Shown: positions 25,442-34,008 of the stretch, piece by piece
Layout of the letters: each line of letters opens with the position of its first letter
Numbering within the stretch: position 1 is the stretch's first letter
Assembly (NCBI GenBank): GCA_964606895.1
Contig: CAZSHX010000035.1
Location: 1 to 45,441 of the forward strand
Source of the DNA: CAZSHX01 sp964606895
Lineage (GTDB): Bacteria; Bacteroidota; Ignavibacteria; Kapaibacteriales; UBA2268
Direction of reading: 5' to 3'
Length of the DNA: 45,441 bases
The notes under the pieces: generated by a model
Seen by the model: the letters and a program-made list of their open reading frames with translations, nothing else
Database searches by the model: none
Told to the model about the DNA's origin: nothing
Position numbers and translations under genes: made by a program

Positions 25442-27079
25442 ATGAAACACAAATTACTCTTTCGTTTGTGCTTGGCATCGGTGGCGGCTTTTATCGGCAT
25501 AATGCTGTTTTCATGCGAAAACACAACAACTCCGGTAATCGTTCATAACGACAATAATAACGGCACCGGAAATATTTCCGGCAAAGTATTGAACAGTTCA
25601 AATGTCGGTATCAGCGGTGTTGAAGTTACCGCAGGCAATCAGACAGCATATACTGATTCAAAAGGTATCTTTTTTCTGACAAATGTGGCGGAAACCGAAA
25701 AAGCAGTTGTTAGTTTTAAAATGTCCGGCTATGCTACCACTCAGAAGGTAACTCCTGTTAAACGTTCAAGAACGAGCTCGGTCGAAGCAACCCTGCTCAC
25801 TTATGTTTCGTTGAATTTGAATGCCGTAAACGGAGGAAGCCTCGATTTTAACGGAGCAAAAGCACAATTTCAGGCAAACTCAATAATTGACAGCAAGGGA
25901 AATGCATTCAAAGGGACAGCTCAGGTAAGAGCAAGATATTTTGACCCGACTTCAGCTCAGTTCTATGGATGTTTCCCCGGAGAATTCAAAGGAATTCGGA
26001 CAGATAATTCGGAAACAACGATAGAATCTTTTGGATTTATCAACTTGGAAATCTGGAATGGAACAGAGAAACTCCAACTTGCACCGGGAAAACCCGCCAC
26101 AATCACGTATCCTATCCCCGCAAGCCTGCTTGCCAAAGCCCCGGCAACAATTCCATTGTGGTATTTTGATGAAATCAAGGGAAGTTGGATGGAAGAAGGC
26201 GTTGCAACGAAAACCGGAAGTAATTATGTCGGAACGGTAAAGCATTTTAGTTCGTGGAACTGCGACCAACCAACGGTTACATCGTTTTTAGAAGGAAAAG
26301 TAGTGAACAAAAACGGAAATGTAATGTCTTTTGCCAAAGTACGCTCCACAGGAAATGATTATACAGGGCAGTCAACAGTTTATACCAAAGATGATGGAAC
26401 ATTCAAGATTGCTGTTAAATCATCTTCAAGTGCAAAAGTCTGGGCGAGTTATTATATTTATGAAAGTACTAAGCAGGATTATTCAACACCGGCAACAGGT
26501 TTATCAACAGATATTGGCACATTAACTGTTCCGGTTGATACTATGGACTTATGTACAATAACCGGAAGAGTTGTGGACAATGGAGGTTTTCCGGTACTTT
26601 ATGCAACAGTTAATATTTTGGACTCAAACGGAAAAGCACTCGACCATTTCTATATTTCAAAAGATGGCAGATTCAAATTCTTTGGTGAACTTGGAGTTAA
26701 ATATTCTATAGAAATAGTTGTTGGATATAATAGTGCCGATTCCACCACCAATAAGAAAAAAGTTGATATTGTAACATCTTCACAAGCTGAAGTTATGGAC
26801 TTAGGCGATATTCAAGTTGATATTGGCGGAACCACAATCATCGGAAGAGCAGTAGATTCAACCAATACTCCATTAAAATATGTCAATGTAGTTACCGCAG
26901 AAACGGGTTCAAACCAAAGGGAAAATGGAACAGATTCCACAGGAAAATTCTCGCTTTGGGTAAGACCGGAAAAAGATGTTAAAATCACATTTTATTATCA
27001 AAAACTCACAAAAACAATGACAGTTACAAGTGGTAAACTTGGAGAAACAAAAGACATCGGGGATGTAATTATCCCATAA
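25442..27079 (+). CDS. Lipoprotein with carboxypeptidase-regulatory-like domains
   Basis: A 545-residue protein beginning with a lipoprotein signal (hydrophobic stretch ending in MLFSC, with the lipidated Cys near residue 25). A short Asn/Gly-rich linker follows. Several carboxypeptidase-regulatory-like beta-sandwich units come next, recognisable by the G-x-V-x(6-10)-GV-x-V pattern: GKVLNSSNVGISGVEVTAGN (about 47), GKVVNKNGNVMSFAKVRSTG, GRVVDNGGFPVLYATVNILD and GRAVDSTNTPLKYVNVVTAE. The region about 120-270 is a different module. Probably a surface lipoprotein; binding partners are unknown. Transcribed away from the hybrid kinase; a terminator hairpin follows at 27106-27139. Confidence 0.75.
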   Translation: MKHKLLFRLCLASVAAFIGIMLFSCENTTTPVIVHNDNNNGTGNISGKVLNSSNVGISGVEVTAGNQTAYTDSKGIFFLTNVAETEKAVVSFKMSGYATTQKVTPVKRSRTSSVEATLLTYVSLNLNAVNGGSLDFNGAKAQFQANSIIDSKGNAFKGTAQVRARYFDPTSAQFYGCFPGEFKGIRTDNSETTIESFGFINLEIWNGTEKLQLAPGKPATITYPIPASLLAKAPATIPLWYFDEIKGSWMEEGVATKTGSNYVGTVKHFSSWNCDQPTVTSFLEGKVVNKNGNVMSFAKVRSTGNDYTGQSTVYTKDDGTFKIAVKSSSSAKVWASYYIYESTKQDYSTPATGLSTDIGTLTVPVDTMDLCTITGRVVDNGGFPVLYATVNILDSNGKALDHFYISKDGRFKFFGELGVKYSIEIVVGYNSADSTTNKKKVDIVTSSQAEVMDLGDIQVDIGGTTIIGRAVDSTNTPLKYVNVVTAETGSNQRENGTDSTGKFSLWVRPEKDVKITFYYQKLTKTMTVTSGKLGETKDIGDVIIP

Positions 27080-27105
27080 GAAACTAACGGTTCTTATATT
27101 CAATG

Positions 27106-27139
27106 ATGGACTCTTCCTAAGGTTGAGTCCATTTTTTTT
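27106..27139 (+). terminator. Rho-independent terminator of the lipoprotein gene
   Basis: ATGGACTC (27106-27113) pairs with GAGTCCAT (27125-27132) around an 11-base loop and runs into a T8 tract. It lies between the convergent lipoprotein and CHASE kinase genes, 27 bases after the stop codon. Confidence 0.85.
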
Positions 27140-27144
27140 GAGAA

Positions 27145-30126
27145 TCAACCTTTAGGCAAGGTGAAGAAGAAAGTACTTCCATTACCGACTTCACTTTCAG
27201 CCCATATTCTACCGCCGTGCTTTTCGATGAATTCCTTGCATAGCAATAATCCTAACCCTGTACTTGGTTCTCCGTCTGTACCGGTTCTTGAAATATTTTG
27301 GTCAATTCTGAATAGGTTGTTTAAAATATCTGTTGACATTCCAATACCTGTATCTCTTACATAAATTTGGATATAATTATTCAAAAGTACAAGATCTTCG
27401 GTTGTATTAATGCCTGCACCTATTTCGATTTTACCGCCTTTGGGTGTAAACTTGACAGCATTAGAAATCAGATTTCTAAGAACTGAATTAAACATTGGAA
27501 TATCGGCGAAAATTTCTAAATCATCATCAATATTACTGATAATGACAATATCTTTTTGCTTTGCTCTATCTGTGATTATATCAATATTTTGCTTAACCAA
27601 AAACGAAAGTAAAGAAATTTCAGGATTATAATCAACTTTGCCTCTTTGCATTCTTGACCATTCAAGAAGATTTTCAAGCAATGAGTATAAATTTGTAGCA
27701 GATATCTGCATACTCTTGCTGATTTCCTGCATTTCTCTCATTGTTAAATCATCAATTTGTTCAGCTAATATTTTTGTCAACCCAAGAAATCCGCTGAACG
27801 GACTTTTCAAATCATGAGCAATAATTGAAAAGAATTTATCCTTTGATGAATTCAGTTCTGCAAGTTCAATATTTTTCTTTTGAATTTCCATTTCAATGTT
27901 CTTACGGTCAGTAATATTTCGAACAATATGTACAGCACTAATAACTTTACCTTCGTGGTCAATAATCGGGCTAAAGTGGAGTTCGTACCAATTTCGTTCC
28001 AAATTTGTATCACCAAATTGTTGTGTAACTATAAAATCTTCTCCTGCAAGAGCTCGTTTCCAATACTTCAATGCTTCTTCAAGGTCAACCGGCAGGTTAG
28101 CAAGAGCTTCAACCATTGAATCTCCTGGTTTGAATTCTATTCCGAAAATACGTTTGCATTCTTCATGGAAAGCAGAATTAAATAGAGTATATCTAAAGTC
28201 ACAATTCATCATTGCAATTACGTCTTTTGTGCTTTCCATGACACTTCTTAGTTCATCAGTGGTTGTTAGTAGTGATTGTTCTGCGAGCTTACGTAATGTA
28301 ATGTCTTGATGTGTTCCTGACATAATGAGCGGTTTGCCCGATTCATCCCACTTATTTACTCTGCCCCTGTCAAGAATATATACCCATGCCCCATTTTTGT
28401 GTTTCATCCTGACTTCACATGCATAATAACTCAAATTACCGTTGAAATGCTTTTTCAATAATCCAGAAGAAATTTCCAAATCTTCCGGATGAGTATATTT
28501 CATCCATGTTTCAATATTTGTGGGAGATATTTCTTCTAATGTATATCCGATAATTTCTGCCCAGCGTTCATTGAATATTGTTTCTCCGGTTTGAATGTTC
28601 CATTCCCATGTCCCAACATTTGTGCCTTTTAGTATTGCATCAAGCCGTTGTTTTTCAATTGCTAATTCCTCTTCTGCTTGTTTTCGGTCAGAAATGTCAT
28701 GAGCAAGAGCAAACATAACGTTGCGATTCTTCCATAAATATGGACCTCCAACAATTTCAACAGGGAAAACTGTACCATCCTTTTTTCGATGGTAACGTAA
28801 TGGAATAAAAGTTGTTCCTTCACGGGTAGCTTTCACTGTAGCTGCATCTGATAATTGATGCTCGGCTGTTATATCGTGAATTGTCATACCACTCAGGAGT
28901 TCTTCCCTTGTATATCCATAAACATTCTCATAAGCTTTGTTAACATCAAGCAATTTAAGCGTTTCAAGATCGAAAATACAAATCGCATAGATTTCATTAT
29001 TGAAAACAACCCGATATTTTTCTTCACTATCTATTAGTTCAGAAGTAAGCTCATCGGCAATTTGTTTTGCTCTGTTTTTTGTATTCAACAAAGAAATGTA
29101 TAGGGCAAAAAACAGAAAGCTCATAACTACCCCGCTAATAGAGACAATTAGTACATTATTTTCAAGAAATGGAAATTGCTTTTCTGATTGATAAAAACGT
29201 AATGTCCACATTTTACCGTTAAAAACTATTGGCAAATCTAAAATTCTTGATAACGAAAAATCATCATTCACTTTATCCTTATGTTGACTATCAAACAACA
29301 AAGAATTGGGTGTTGTATTATTGTTATCATAAATCTGAAGATGAATTCTGCTGTCATTATTGGCATCCCATCTACCTAAAATACCATTCATCAAATCATT
29401 CATCCGGTAAGGGTTGTATACCCATCCTTTAATTGCTTTTCTGCGCTGTTCTGGAGTATTTATAGGCATTCCGTTTTTGTAAACGGGAACATACATCAGT
29501 GTACCAATCTGTAAATCCTCATTTGCTTCCTGAACGAGAATCACTTTTCCGGAGAGCATTGCAAGGTTTGAATCCCGAGATTTTTCCATTGCCTCTCGGC
29601 GAATCGGTTCTGAAAACATATCATAACCGAAAGCACGAAGATTACGTCCCTCAAATGGTTCAAGATAAATTATTGAGGTATAAATATCTCGATTGCCAAG
29701 TGGTTTTACAATATAATCAGGAAAACCTTCATTCCTGATATTTTGAATATGCTGAGATAATTCGGATTTTGGTACAATCAATGAAAAGCCAAAACCTTGA
29801 ATACCGGGCAGATTTTTGTTCATATTACTCCGGCTATAAAATGTTTTCCATTCTTTGCGGCTAACGGATTCAGAAGCAGCAAAAAATGCTGAGCCGTTTC
29901 TTAAAAGCTGAGCATGAGCATGAAGACGAATATATATCTTGGTTTGTATTTCATTGCAAATTAATGAAAATTCAGATTTCGAACCTTCATCAACCTCGTG
30001 TTTGGTATATAATCCGGTTAATAAAGTTAACACAAGACCAATGAATAAAATTAAATATGCCTTTCCTGCTTTTTGGTAAGTGGATTTATGAAAGAAAAAC
30101 CTATAATGAAAATTGTTTGAAAGCAT
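27145..30126 (-). CDS. Membrane histidine kinase with CHASE sensor and PAS domains
   Basis: A 993-residue sensor kinase. Two membrane segments (about 20-40 and 325-350) enclose an extracytoplasmic CHASE domain (LPGIQGFGFSLIVPKSEL, then YEPFEG-like IYLEPFEGRNLRAFGYDM). Three PAS domains follow (about 365-490, 490-610 and 620-740). The kinase core contains His771 in FFSIIAHDLKSPFSGFLGL, and its ATPase boxes are RNLISNAVKFTPKGG, DTGIGM and STGLGLLLC. Unlike the hybrid kinase nearby it keeps the phospho-accepting His. It ends at the ATPase domain without a receiver, so it needs a separate response regulator; none lies in the window. CHASE domains sense small ligands; the ligand here is unknown. 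Confidence 0.9.
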   Translation of the reverse strand: MLSNNFHYRFFFHKSTYQKAGKAYLILFIGLVLTLLTGLYTKHEVDEGSKSEFSLICNEIQTKIYIRLHAHAQLLRNGSAFFAASESVSRKEWKTFYSRSNMNKNLPGIQGFGFSLIVPKSELSQHIQNIRNEGFPDYIVKPLGNRDIYTSIIYLEPFEGRNLRAFGYDMFSEPIRREAMEKSRDSNLAMLSGKVILVQEANEDLQIGTLMYVPVYKNGMPINTPEQRRKAIKGWVYNPYRMNDLMNGILGRWDANNDSRIHLQIYDNNNTTPNSLLFDSQHKDKVNDDFSLSRILDLPIVFNGKMWTLRFYQSEKQFPFLENNVLIVSISGVVMSFLFFALYISLLNTKNRAKQIADELTSELIDSEEKYRVVFNNEIYAICIFDLETLKLLDVNKAYENVYGYTREELLSGMTIHDITAEHQLSDAATVKATREGTTFIPLRYHRKKDGTVFPVEIVGGPYLWKNRNVMFALAHDISDRKQAEEELAIEKQRLDAILKGTNVGTWEWNIQTGETIFNERWAEIIGYTLEEISPTNIETWMKYTHPEDLEISSGLLKKHFNGNLSYYACEVRMKHKNGAWVYILDRGRVNKWDESGKPLIMSGTHQDITLRKLAEQSLLTTTDELRSVMESTKDVIAMMNCDFRYTLFNSAFHEECKRIFGIEFKPGDSMVEALANLPVDLEEALKYWKRALAGEDFIVTQQFGDTNLERNWYELHFSPIIDHEGKVISAVHIVRNITDRKNIEMEIQKKNIELAELNSSKDKFFSIIAHDLKSPFSGFLGLTKILAEQIDDLTMREMQEISKSMQISATNLYSLLENLLEWSRMQRGKVDYNPEISLLSFLVKQNIDIITDRAKQKDIVIISNIDDDLEIFADIPMFNSVLRNLISNAVKFTPKGGKIEIGAGINTTEDLVLLNNYIQIYVRDTGIGMSTDILNNLFRIDQNISRTGTDGEPSTGLGLLLCKEFIEKHGGRIWAESEVGNGSTFFFTLPKG

Positions 30127-30205
30127 ATCGTATTTCTGAAACCTTTTGTATTTTTTCCTTAGTATTCTTTTTTAAAATGAATAATTTTGGAACAGGATTA
30201 TTAAA

Positions 30206-30226
30206 CAAATATATCATAGTTTAGAT
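30206..30226 (-). promoter_or_regulatory. Putative promoter of the CHASE kinase gene
   Basis: Read on the - strand, TATATTTG (30206-30213) matches the -7 box of Bacteroidota promoters (TAnnTTTG), and the 12-base word shared with the other kinase lies right before it (30215-30226). A TTG at the usual -33 distance is not seen. The gene starts 80 bases downstream. Confidence 0.35.
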
Positions 30227-30307
30227 AATTGATTCGAAAATAAGCAAAACAAGCTTTTGCAATTAATTTAAAGTAAGAGCAATTATTTTAGCATTCTTGC
30301 TTTAGAA

Positions 30308-30388
30308 TTAGTCGTTTTTCAAAATCTTTTCGAAATTGTCCAAACTATTAATATAACTATCGGTAATTTTTGGATTTGATTTAATATT
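30308..30388 (-). pseudogene. Remnant of a second radical SAM gene 3' end
   Basis: In this otherwise empty stretch a - strand frame reads NIKSNPKITDSYINSLDNF before a stop at 30308. It parallels the C-terminus of the radical SAM protein at 31338-32300 (YIKSNTRITDGYNYSLDYL). The DNA also aligns by eye over about 55 bases, with shared words such as ATAGTTTGGAC. It lies on the other side of the phosphatase-like gene. It looks like the tail left by duplication of the radical SAM gene or by insertion of the phosphatase-like gene. No upstream start is visible. Confidence 0.55.
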
Positions 30389-30506
30389 TTTTATAAATAT
30401 TTTCTTCGAGAGATGCAACTCCATTACCTAAACGTTTCAATTCTCTCATTCGGCTGTCATAGTTTGCACTTGTAAGAAGAGTATGACAAATATTGGAATC
30501 TTTCTA
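30381..30506 (-). other. In-frame open extension behind the TAG stop of the phosphatase-like gene
   Basis: Following the TAG at 30504-30506, the same frame continues for 40 codons to TAA (30381-30383). The peptide includes CHTLLTSANYDSRMRELKRL and GNGVASLEENIYKKY, with a sensible mix of residues. This suggests that the gene was once longer and ended here, and that the TAG is a recent nonsense change or a read-through site. Chance openness is possible, since 40 codons is short. Confidence 0.35.
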
Positions 30507-31259
30507 TTTCATGCATGGGCAAATCTCTTTACTTATTGAACTGTCAATATTGATATCAATGAATGGAACAAAGGTTTGTACTTGCTTTTTAACTTTTTCG
30601 TATCCTTTATTTACCCCATCAGTATTATCAATCCAATATTGATAAGCTTCATCATTTGAAAATTTGCAAAATTGCATCAGAATTGCCGCTGAGACATATC
30701 CGGATTGGTGCCATCCATTCCAGCAATGTAAATATATTGGTCCTAAGGATGGATTGTCAATTACATCTTTCACCATTTTCATTATTTTCTTCAAATCCTC
30801 TCTGTTAGTTGATGAGTTTTGAAGATATTTTATTTCATTGCTTGAATCAATTGAAGTGAATTTTTTTTGTGCAGTTGCAAAATTTGTACCGTACAGATAA
30901 ACAGCAGAGGAAAATCCCTGCTCGCAAAGATTTCTCAAGCCATCTTCGGGTAATGGATTTTTGTTGTCTCTTTTATTTTCCCTGTGATAAAAATTGTTTG
31001 CTCCTCCGCGATAGGCTATTCCATATAGAATTGTTCTCATATTACGTGTCCCGTACAAGGAGTCAAATCCATTACCTTGATTATCGGTAATCTTTTCATT
31101 CAAACACTTGACCCGATATTTGTATTTATAATGATTAACTTTTTCCGTTAAAGTATTATAAGATTTATTCTGAAACTTAATCGCATTCATGTTAACAGAT
31201 GCCATTACGTTTAAAAACGTTAATAATACGAACAATAAAAAAAGCCTAAATACACGCAT
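30504..31259 (-). CDS. Exported protein-tyrosine-phosphatase-like protein with altered P-loop
   Basis: A 251-residue protein with a signal peptide (about 1-20) and a phosphatase-type fold. The active-site loop reads YLHCWNGWHQSGYVSAA: the nucleophile Cys179 and Gly182 are present, but the phosphate-binding Arg of HCxxGxxR is Gln185 (CAA, 30705-30707). Catalysis by the usual mechanism is doubtful, though binding of phosphorylated ligands is possible. The RGG at about 84-86 and the helical C-terminus suit the family. After its TAG stop (30504-30506) the same frame stays open for 40 more codons with protein-like sequence. It starts 78 bases after the radical SAM gene, same strand. Confidence 0.65.
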   Translation of the reverse strand: MRVFRLFLLFVLLTFLNVMASVNMNAIKFQNKSYNTLTEKVNHYKYKYRVKCLNEKITDNQGNGFDSLYGTRNMRTILYGIAYRGGANNFYHRENKRDNKNPLPEDGLRNLCEQGFSSAVYLYGTNFATAQKKFTSIDSSNEIKYLQNSSTNREDLKKIMKMVKDVIDNPSLGPIYLHCWNGWHQSGYVSAAILMQFCKFSNDEAYQYWIDNTDGVNKGYEKVKKQVQTFVPFIDINIDSSISKEICPCMK

Positions 31260-31337
31260 AAAAACCTATTTGATAAAGATAATACAAAGTTCTAAAAAAA
31301 GTCATAAGAAAATGATTGATTTAACACCCAATCTATT

Positions 31338-32300
31338 TTATTGGATTTCCTCATCCCTGGTCCCATTTAAGTAGTCCAAACTATAGTTGTAACCATCAGT
31401 AATTCTGGTATTCGATTTGATATAATTTAAAATATTCTGCCCGCAATTACTGCCGATTGAATTTTCTTCAAGTTCTCCAAAACTGAAGATTACTTCGTAA
31501 CCTGATTCCCTTAAATCATTAATCAGCTGGTATTCCATGTTGTTTTCGGTTATCATGGATTCAAGCCCATTATTCCTTGCTGTAAAGGTAGGGTTAACAG
31601 GAGTTATTTTAATCAAAAATAATTTTTTGTCAAAATACTTTTCAAGAATATTTACATCAATTATCGAAGTATTTGAAACTGCAAAGTTCAGAGTAATTTT
31701 CCGGTCGCCCGTCTCGAAAAATGTTTTTCCGTAATCTGCAATTTGGCTGAAATCCCATTTCTTAATCGGTTGGAGCCAGTCTCTTTGCTCTTGGTCAGTT
31801 GAATGAATTGAAAACTGCAACTGGAAATTTTTCCCATAATATTTATCTTTGACGATTTTTAGTTTATCAAAGAAATCCTCTGTACCGACAGGAGCAATTG
31901 TCGAAAAAGATGGTATCAATCCCGGAGCCTTATAGAGTGAAGGCAATTTTTCAAGAACCTCAAGAACAGCCGGATTAAATGCCGGTTCACCCATTCTTGC
32001 AAACTGAATTTTAAATTTTTCTGAAGGGATTTCTCCCGAAGGAAAGTTTTCGGATACTAAAAAATCAATTTGTGCAAGCATTTGGTCGGAAGTGAGTTTG
32101 CCTTTGTAGAACTCACCAGAATCACAAAACTTACATTTTACAGGACAACCGCAAAGAGTTGAAATGATTATCACCCATTTTTTTTCTTTTGGGTAAGGCG
32201 GTTCCACCGATTCGGCAAATTCAATAAGCTTTCCGGGTTCAAGTTCAGCAATGTAAACCTGAGCTAAATCAGGATTGCCTGTTTTTGCAATTATTTTCAT
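31338..32300 (-). CDS. Radical SAM protein, RlmN/Cfr-like
   Basis: A 320-residue enzyme with the radical SAM cluster motif Cys52-x3-Cys56-x2-Cys59 (GCPVKCKFCDSG), an ARMGEP segment matching the GMGEP of RlmN, and LQFSIHSTDQEQRDWLQPIK as the SLH-type segment. Near the end is NCGQ (Cys286), matching the methyl-carrying Cys of RlmN/Cfr. The second RlmN cysteine, seven residues before the cluster, is absent (Ile45 there), and the N-terminal domain is short. It is therefore probably not a standard 23S rRNA methylase. It follows a thioredoxin-reductase-like gene with no spacing, as the third gene of a unit. Substrate unknown. Confidence 0.8.
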   Translation of the reverse strand: MKIIAKTGNPDLAQVYIAELEPGKLIEFAESVEPPYPKEKKWVIIISTLCGCPVKCKFCDSGEFYKGKLTSDQMLAQIDFLVSENFPSGEIPSEKFKIQFARMGEPAFNPAVLEVLEKLPSLYKAPGLIPSFSTIAPVGTEDFFDKLKIVKDKYYGKNFQLQFSIHSTDQEQRDWLQPIKKWDFSQIADYGKTFFETGDRKITLNFAVSNTSIIDVNILEKYFDKKLFLIKITPVNPTFTARNNGLESMITENNMEYQLINDLRESGYEVIFSFGELEENSIGSNCGQNILNYIKSNTRITDGYNYSLDYLNGTRDEEIQ

Positions 32301-33182
32301 CTATTTCAATATGTTAAGTTCTTCAAAAATCTGCATTGCGGCTTTAACTCCGTCACCAACGCAAATTGCTGTTTGTCTGTAAAGTTTGTTATTAACGTCG
32401 CCGATTAAAAACAATTTTCTCTGTTTCTCAAATTCATCTATATTTTTCCGAATATCCGAATTTAAAAAATCGAGATTTGGTTCTCTGCCAATAGCAAAAA
32501 TAAGGTAATCACAATGATGTTGAAAATCAGATTTCTGATATTCAAAGGTCAAATCCAGTCCTTCTTGATTATTAACCAATTTCTTCAGAAAAGTATTTTT
32601 AAAATACATCACGTCGGTTGTTCTTTCGAACTCTTCTTGCAGAGAATAATTACATTTCAAAGTGTCGGTTCTGTTGAAGATAGCCACATCATTTGTTTCC
32701 GAAAGATGGAGAGCATAGTCGAAAGCGGCATCTCCAGCTCCGATAATGGCAATCTTTTTATTCGAAACACTAAGTAAATCTTTAACTTCGTAGAATATAA
32801 ATTGTTCACAATTCTTGGGAATTTCAATCTTATTATCAACTTTTGGCTTTGTACCGGAAGCACAGATTAGAATATCTGTTTCATAGGTATCGTCTGCTTT
32901 GATTGAAAATTTGTTCTTATCGAAAGCGATTGCCTTGACATTCTGATGTAAAACCTCAATCCCAAAGGATTCAATGTGACTTTCCAATAGTTTTGCTAAA
33001 AAGATACCTTCCACTCCTCCGACGAATCCGGGATAATTGGTTATCTGACGAGCATTTTGAAGCAAACCTCCAACCTTCGACTGTTCGAAAAGTAATGGTC
33101 TGATATTATATTTCGCTAACTGAATAGCGGCGGCTACTCCTGCCGGACCTGCTCCGATTATAGCTATACTTTTCATCTTCAA
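32301..33182 (-). CDS. Thioredoxin-reductase-like flavoprotein lacking the CxxC
   Basis: A 293-residue FAD/NAD(P)H oxidoreductase. The FAD motif AIIGAGPAGVAAAIQLAKY lies near residue 7, the NAD(P) motif KIAIIGAGDAAFDYALHL near 145, and the closing FAD motif FLIGDVNN near 258. Overall order and length match thioredoxin reductase. However, the redox CATC expected just before the second nucleotide motif is missing (FYEVKDLLSVSNKK stands there), so it may pass electrons to a protein or cofactor directly, as ferredoxin/flavodoxin reductases of this fold do. Its start overlaps the isochorismatase-like gene by 4 bases and its stop abuts the radical SAM gene. It could supply electrons to that enzyme; this is inference. 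Confidence 0.85.
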   Translation of the reverse strand: MKMKSIAIIGAGPAGVAAAIQLAKYNIRPLLFEQSKVGGLLQNARQITNYPGFVGGVEGIFLAKLLESHIESFGIEVLHQNVKAIAFDKNKFSIKADDTYETDILICASGTKPKVDNKIEIPKNCEQFIFYEVKDLLSVSNKKIAIIGAGDAAFDYALHLSETNDVAIFNRTDTLKCNYSLQEEFERTTDVMYFKNTFLKKLVNNQEGLDLTFEYQKSDFQHHCDYLIFAIGREPNLDFLNSDIRKNIDEFEKQRKLFLIGDVNNKLYRQTAICVGDGVKAAMQIFEELNILK

Positions 33183-33829
33183 ATTGTCTGACTGAATAAA
33201 TCGGTTGATAAAACAGGTTCGATGAATCCGTTAGACAGATTAATAAATGTAGATTCATGAAATTGTTGATTGTAGGTGGCTGTTGTATCAATCGGAAAAA
33301 AAACCTTGTAACCTCTGACGAAAAGACTTCTTACGGTTGTTTCACAGCAAAGGTGAGTCAGAACACCGCAAACAACGATTTCCTGAATATGTAATTCTTT
33401 CAGCAAATCTTCAAAATTACTTTGAAAGAATACATCATATTGATTTTTGTCAATTATATATCCTGAATTTCTTATGATTTGTTTCGAAATCTCGAAATAA
33501 TAAGTATCGTTCAACAGCATTCTACGCCATTTGTAATCCATCATGCCGATGTTCTCGGGTGTGTTTGAATGTCTTGTAAAAATAATTGGGAGTGATTTAT
33601 CTTCATAGATTTTAATCAATTTGTTTATGCCTGGGATGATTGCTTCTGCTGAAGGTACGAACGCATGAGAATCTGAGGAAAGAAAAAAATTCTGCATATC
33701 AACAACCAGTAAAGCAGAACGATTGATGTTCAAATCAATAGAACCTCGACCGGAATACTGTTTTACATTATTTAAAATGTTTGTAGTTGCCGATACTAAG
33801 TTTTGTTCCGTGAAATACGGCTCTTTCAT
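33179..33829 (-). CDS. Isochorismatase-family cysteine hydrolase
   Basis: A 216-residue alpha/beta hydrolase of the isochorismatase/nicotinamidase group. From ATG 33829 the triad is Asp44 (ALLVVDMQNFF), Lys128 (YIIDKNQYDVFFQSNF) and Cys161 (CGVLTHLCCETTVRSLFVRGY, split here as CGVLTHLC and CETTVRSL). I chose ATG 33829 rather than the earlier in-frame ATG at 33904 because the 25 extra residues are unlike the family and overlap the promoter region. It overlaps the flavoprotein gene by 4 bases (ATGA), so it leads a three-gene unit with that gene and the radical SAM gene. The substrate cannot be told from sequence. Confidence 0.8.
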   Translation of the reverse strand: MKEPYFTEQNLVSATTNILNNVKQYSGRGSIDLNINRSALLVVDMQNFFLSSDSHAFVPSAEAIIPGINKLIKIYEDKSLPIIFTRHSNTPENIGMMDYKWRRMLLNDTYYFEISKQIIRNSGYIIDKNQYDVFFQSNFEDLLKELHIQEIVVCGVLTHLCCETTVRSLFVRGYKVFFPIDTTATYNQQFHESTFINLSNGFIEPVLSTDLFSQTI

Positions 33830-33924
33830 ATAACTTGTAATTAATTCAATAACTTTATGCGTCCCTAAAAAATGCAAAATAACTAAAATCCTCAACAAAT
33901 CCATAGTAATACTAAATTCTGTTC

Positions 33925-33955
33925 TTGCAATTCACAAATATAATGGGTATTTTTG
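33925..33955 (+). promoter_or_regulatory. Putative promoter of the GlmU-related gene, overlapping a divergent one
   Basis: TTG at 33925-33927 and TATTTTTG at 33948-33955 are 20 bases apart, matching the Bacteroidota TTG/TAnnTTTG pattern, and ATG 34009 follows 53 bases downstream. On the - strand TATATTTG at 33935-33942 could serve the isochorismatase-like unit, though no matching TTG is seen for it. The two would overlap. Confidence 0.5.
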
Positions 33956-34008
33956 AGTTGTACCTAAAAAGTAGTAAACTTATAAAAATTAATAATTACA
34001 TAAATATC

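Noticed and set aside
30504..30506. TAG as a pyrrolysine or selenocysteine-type recoding site
   Set aside because: UAG is not a selenocysteine codon, no pyrrolysine genes are in view, and a nonsense mutation is simpler.
33830..33904. Longer start for the isochorismatase-like gene
   Set aside because: The extra 25 residues are unlike the family and cover the likely promoter region.
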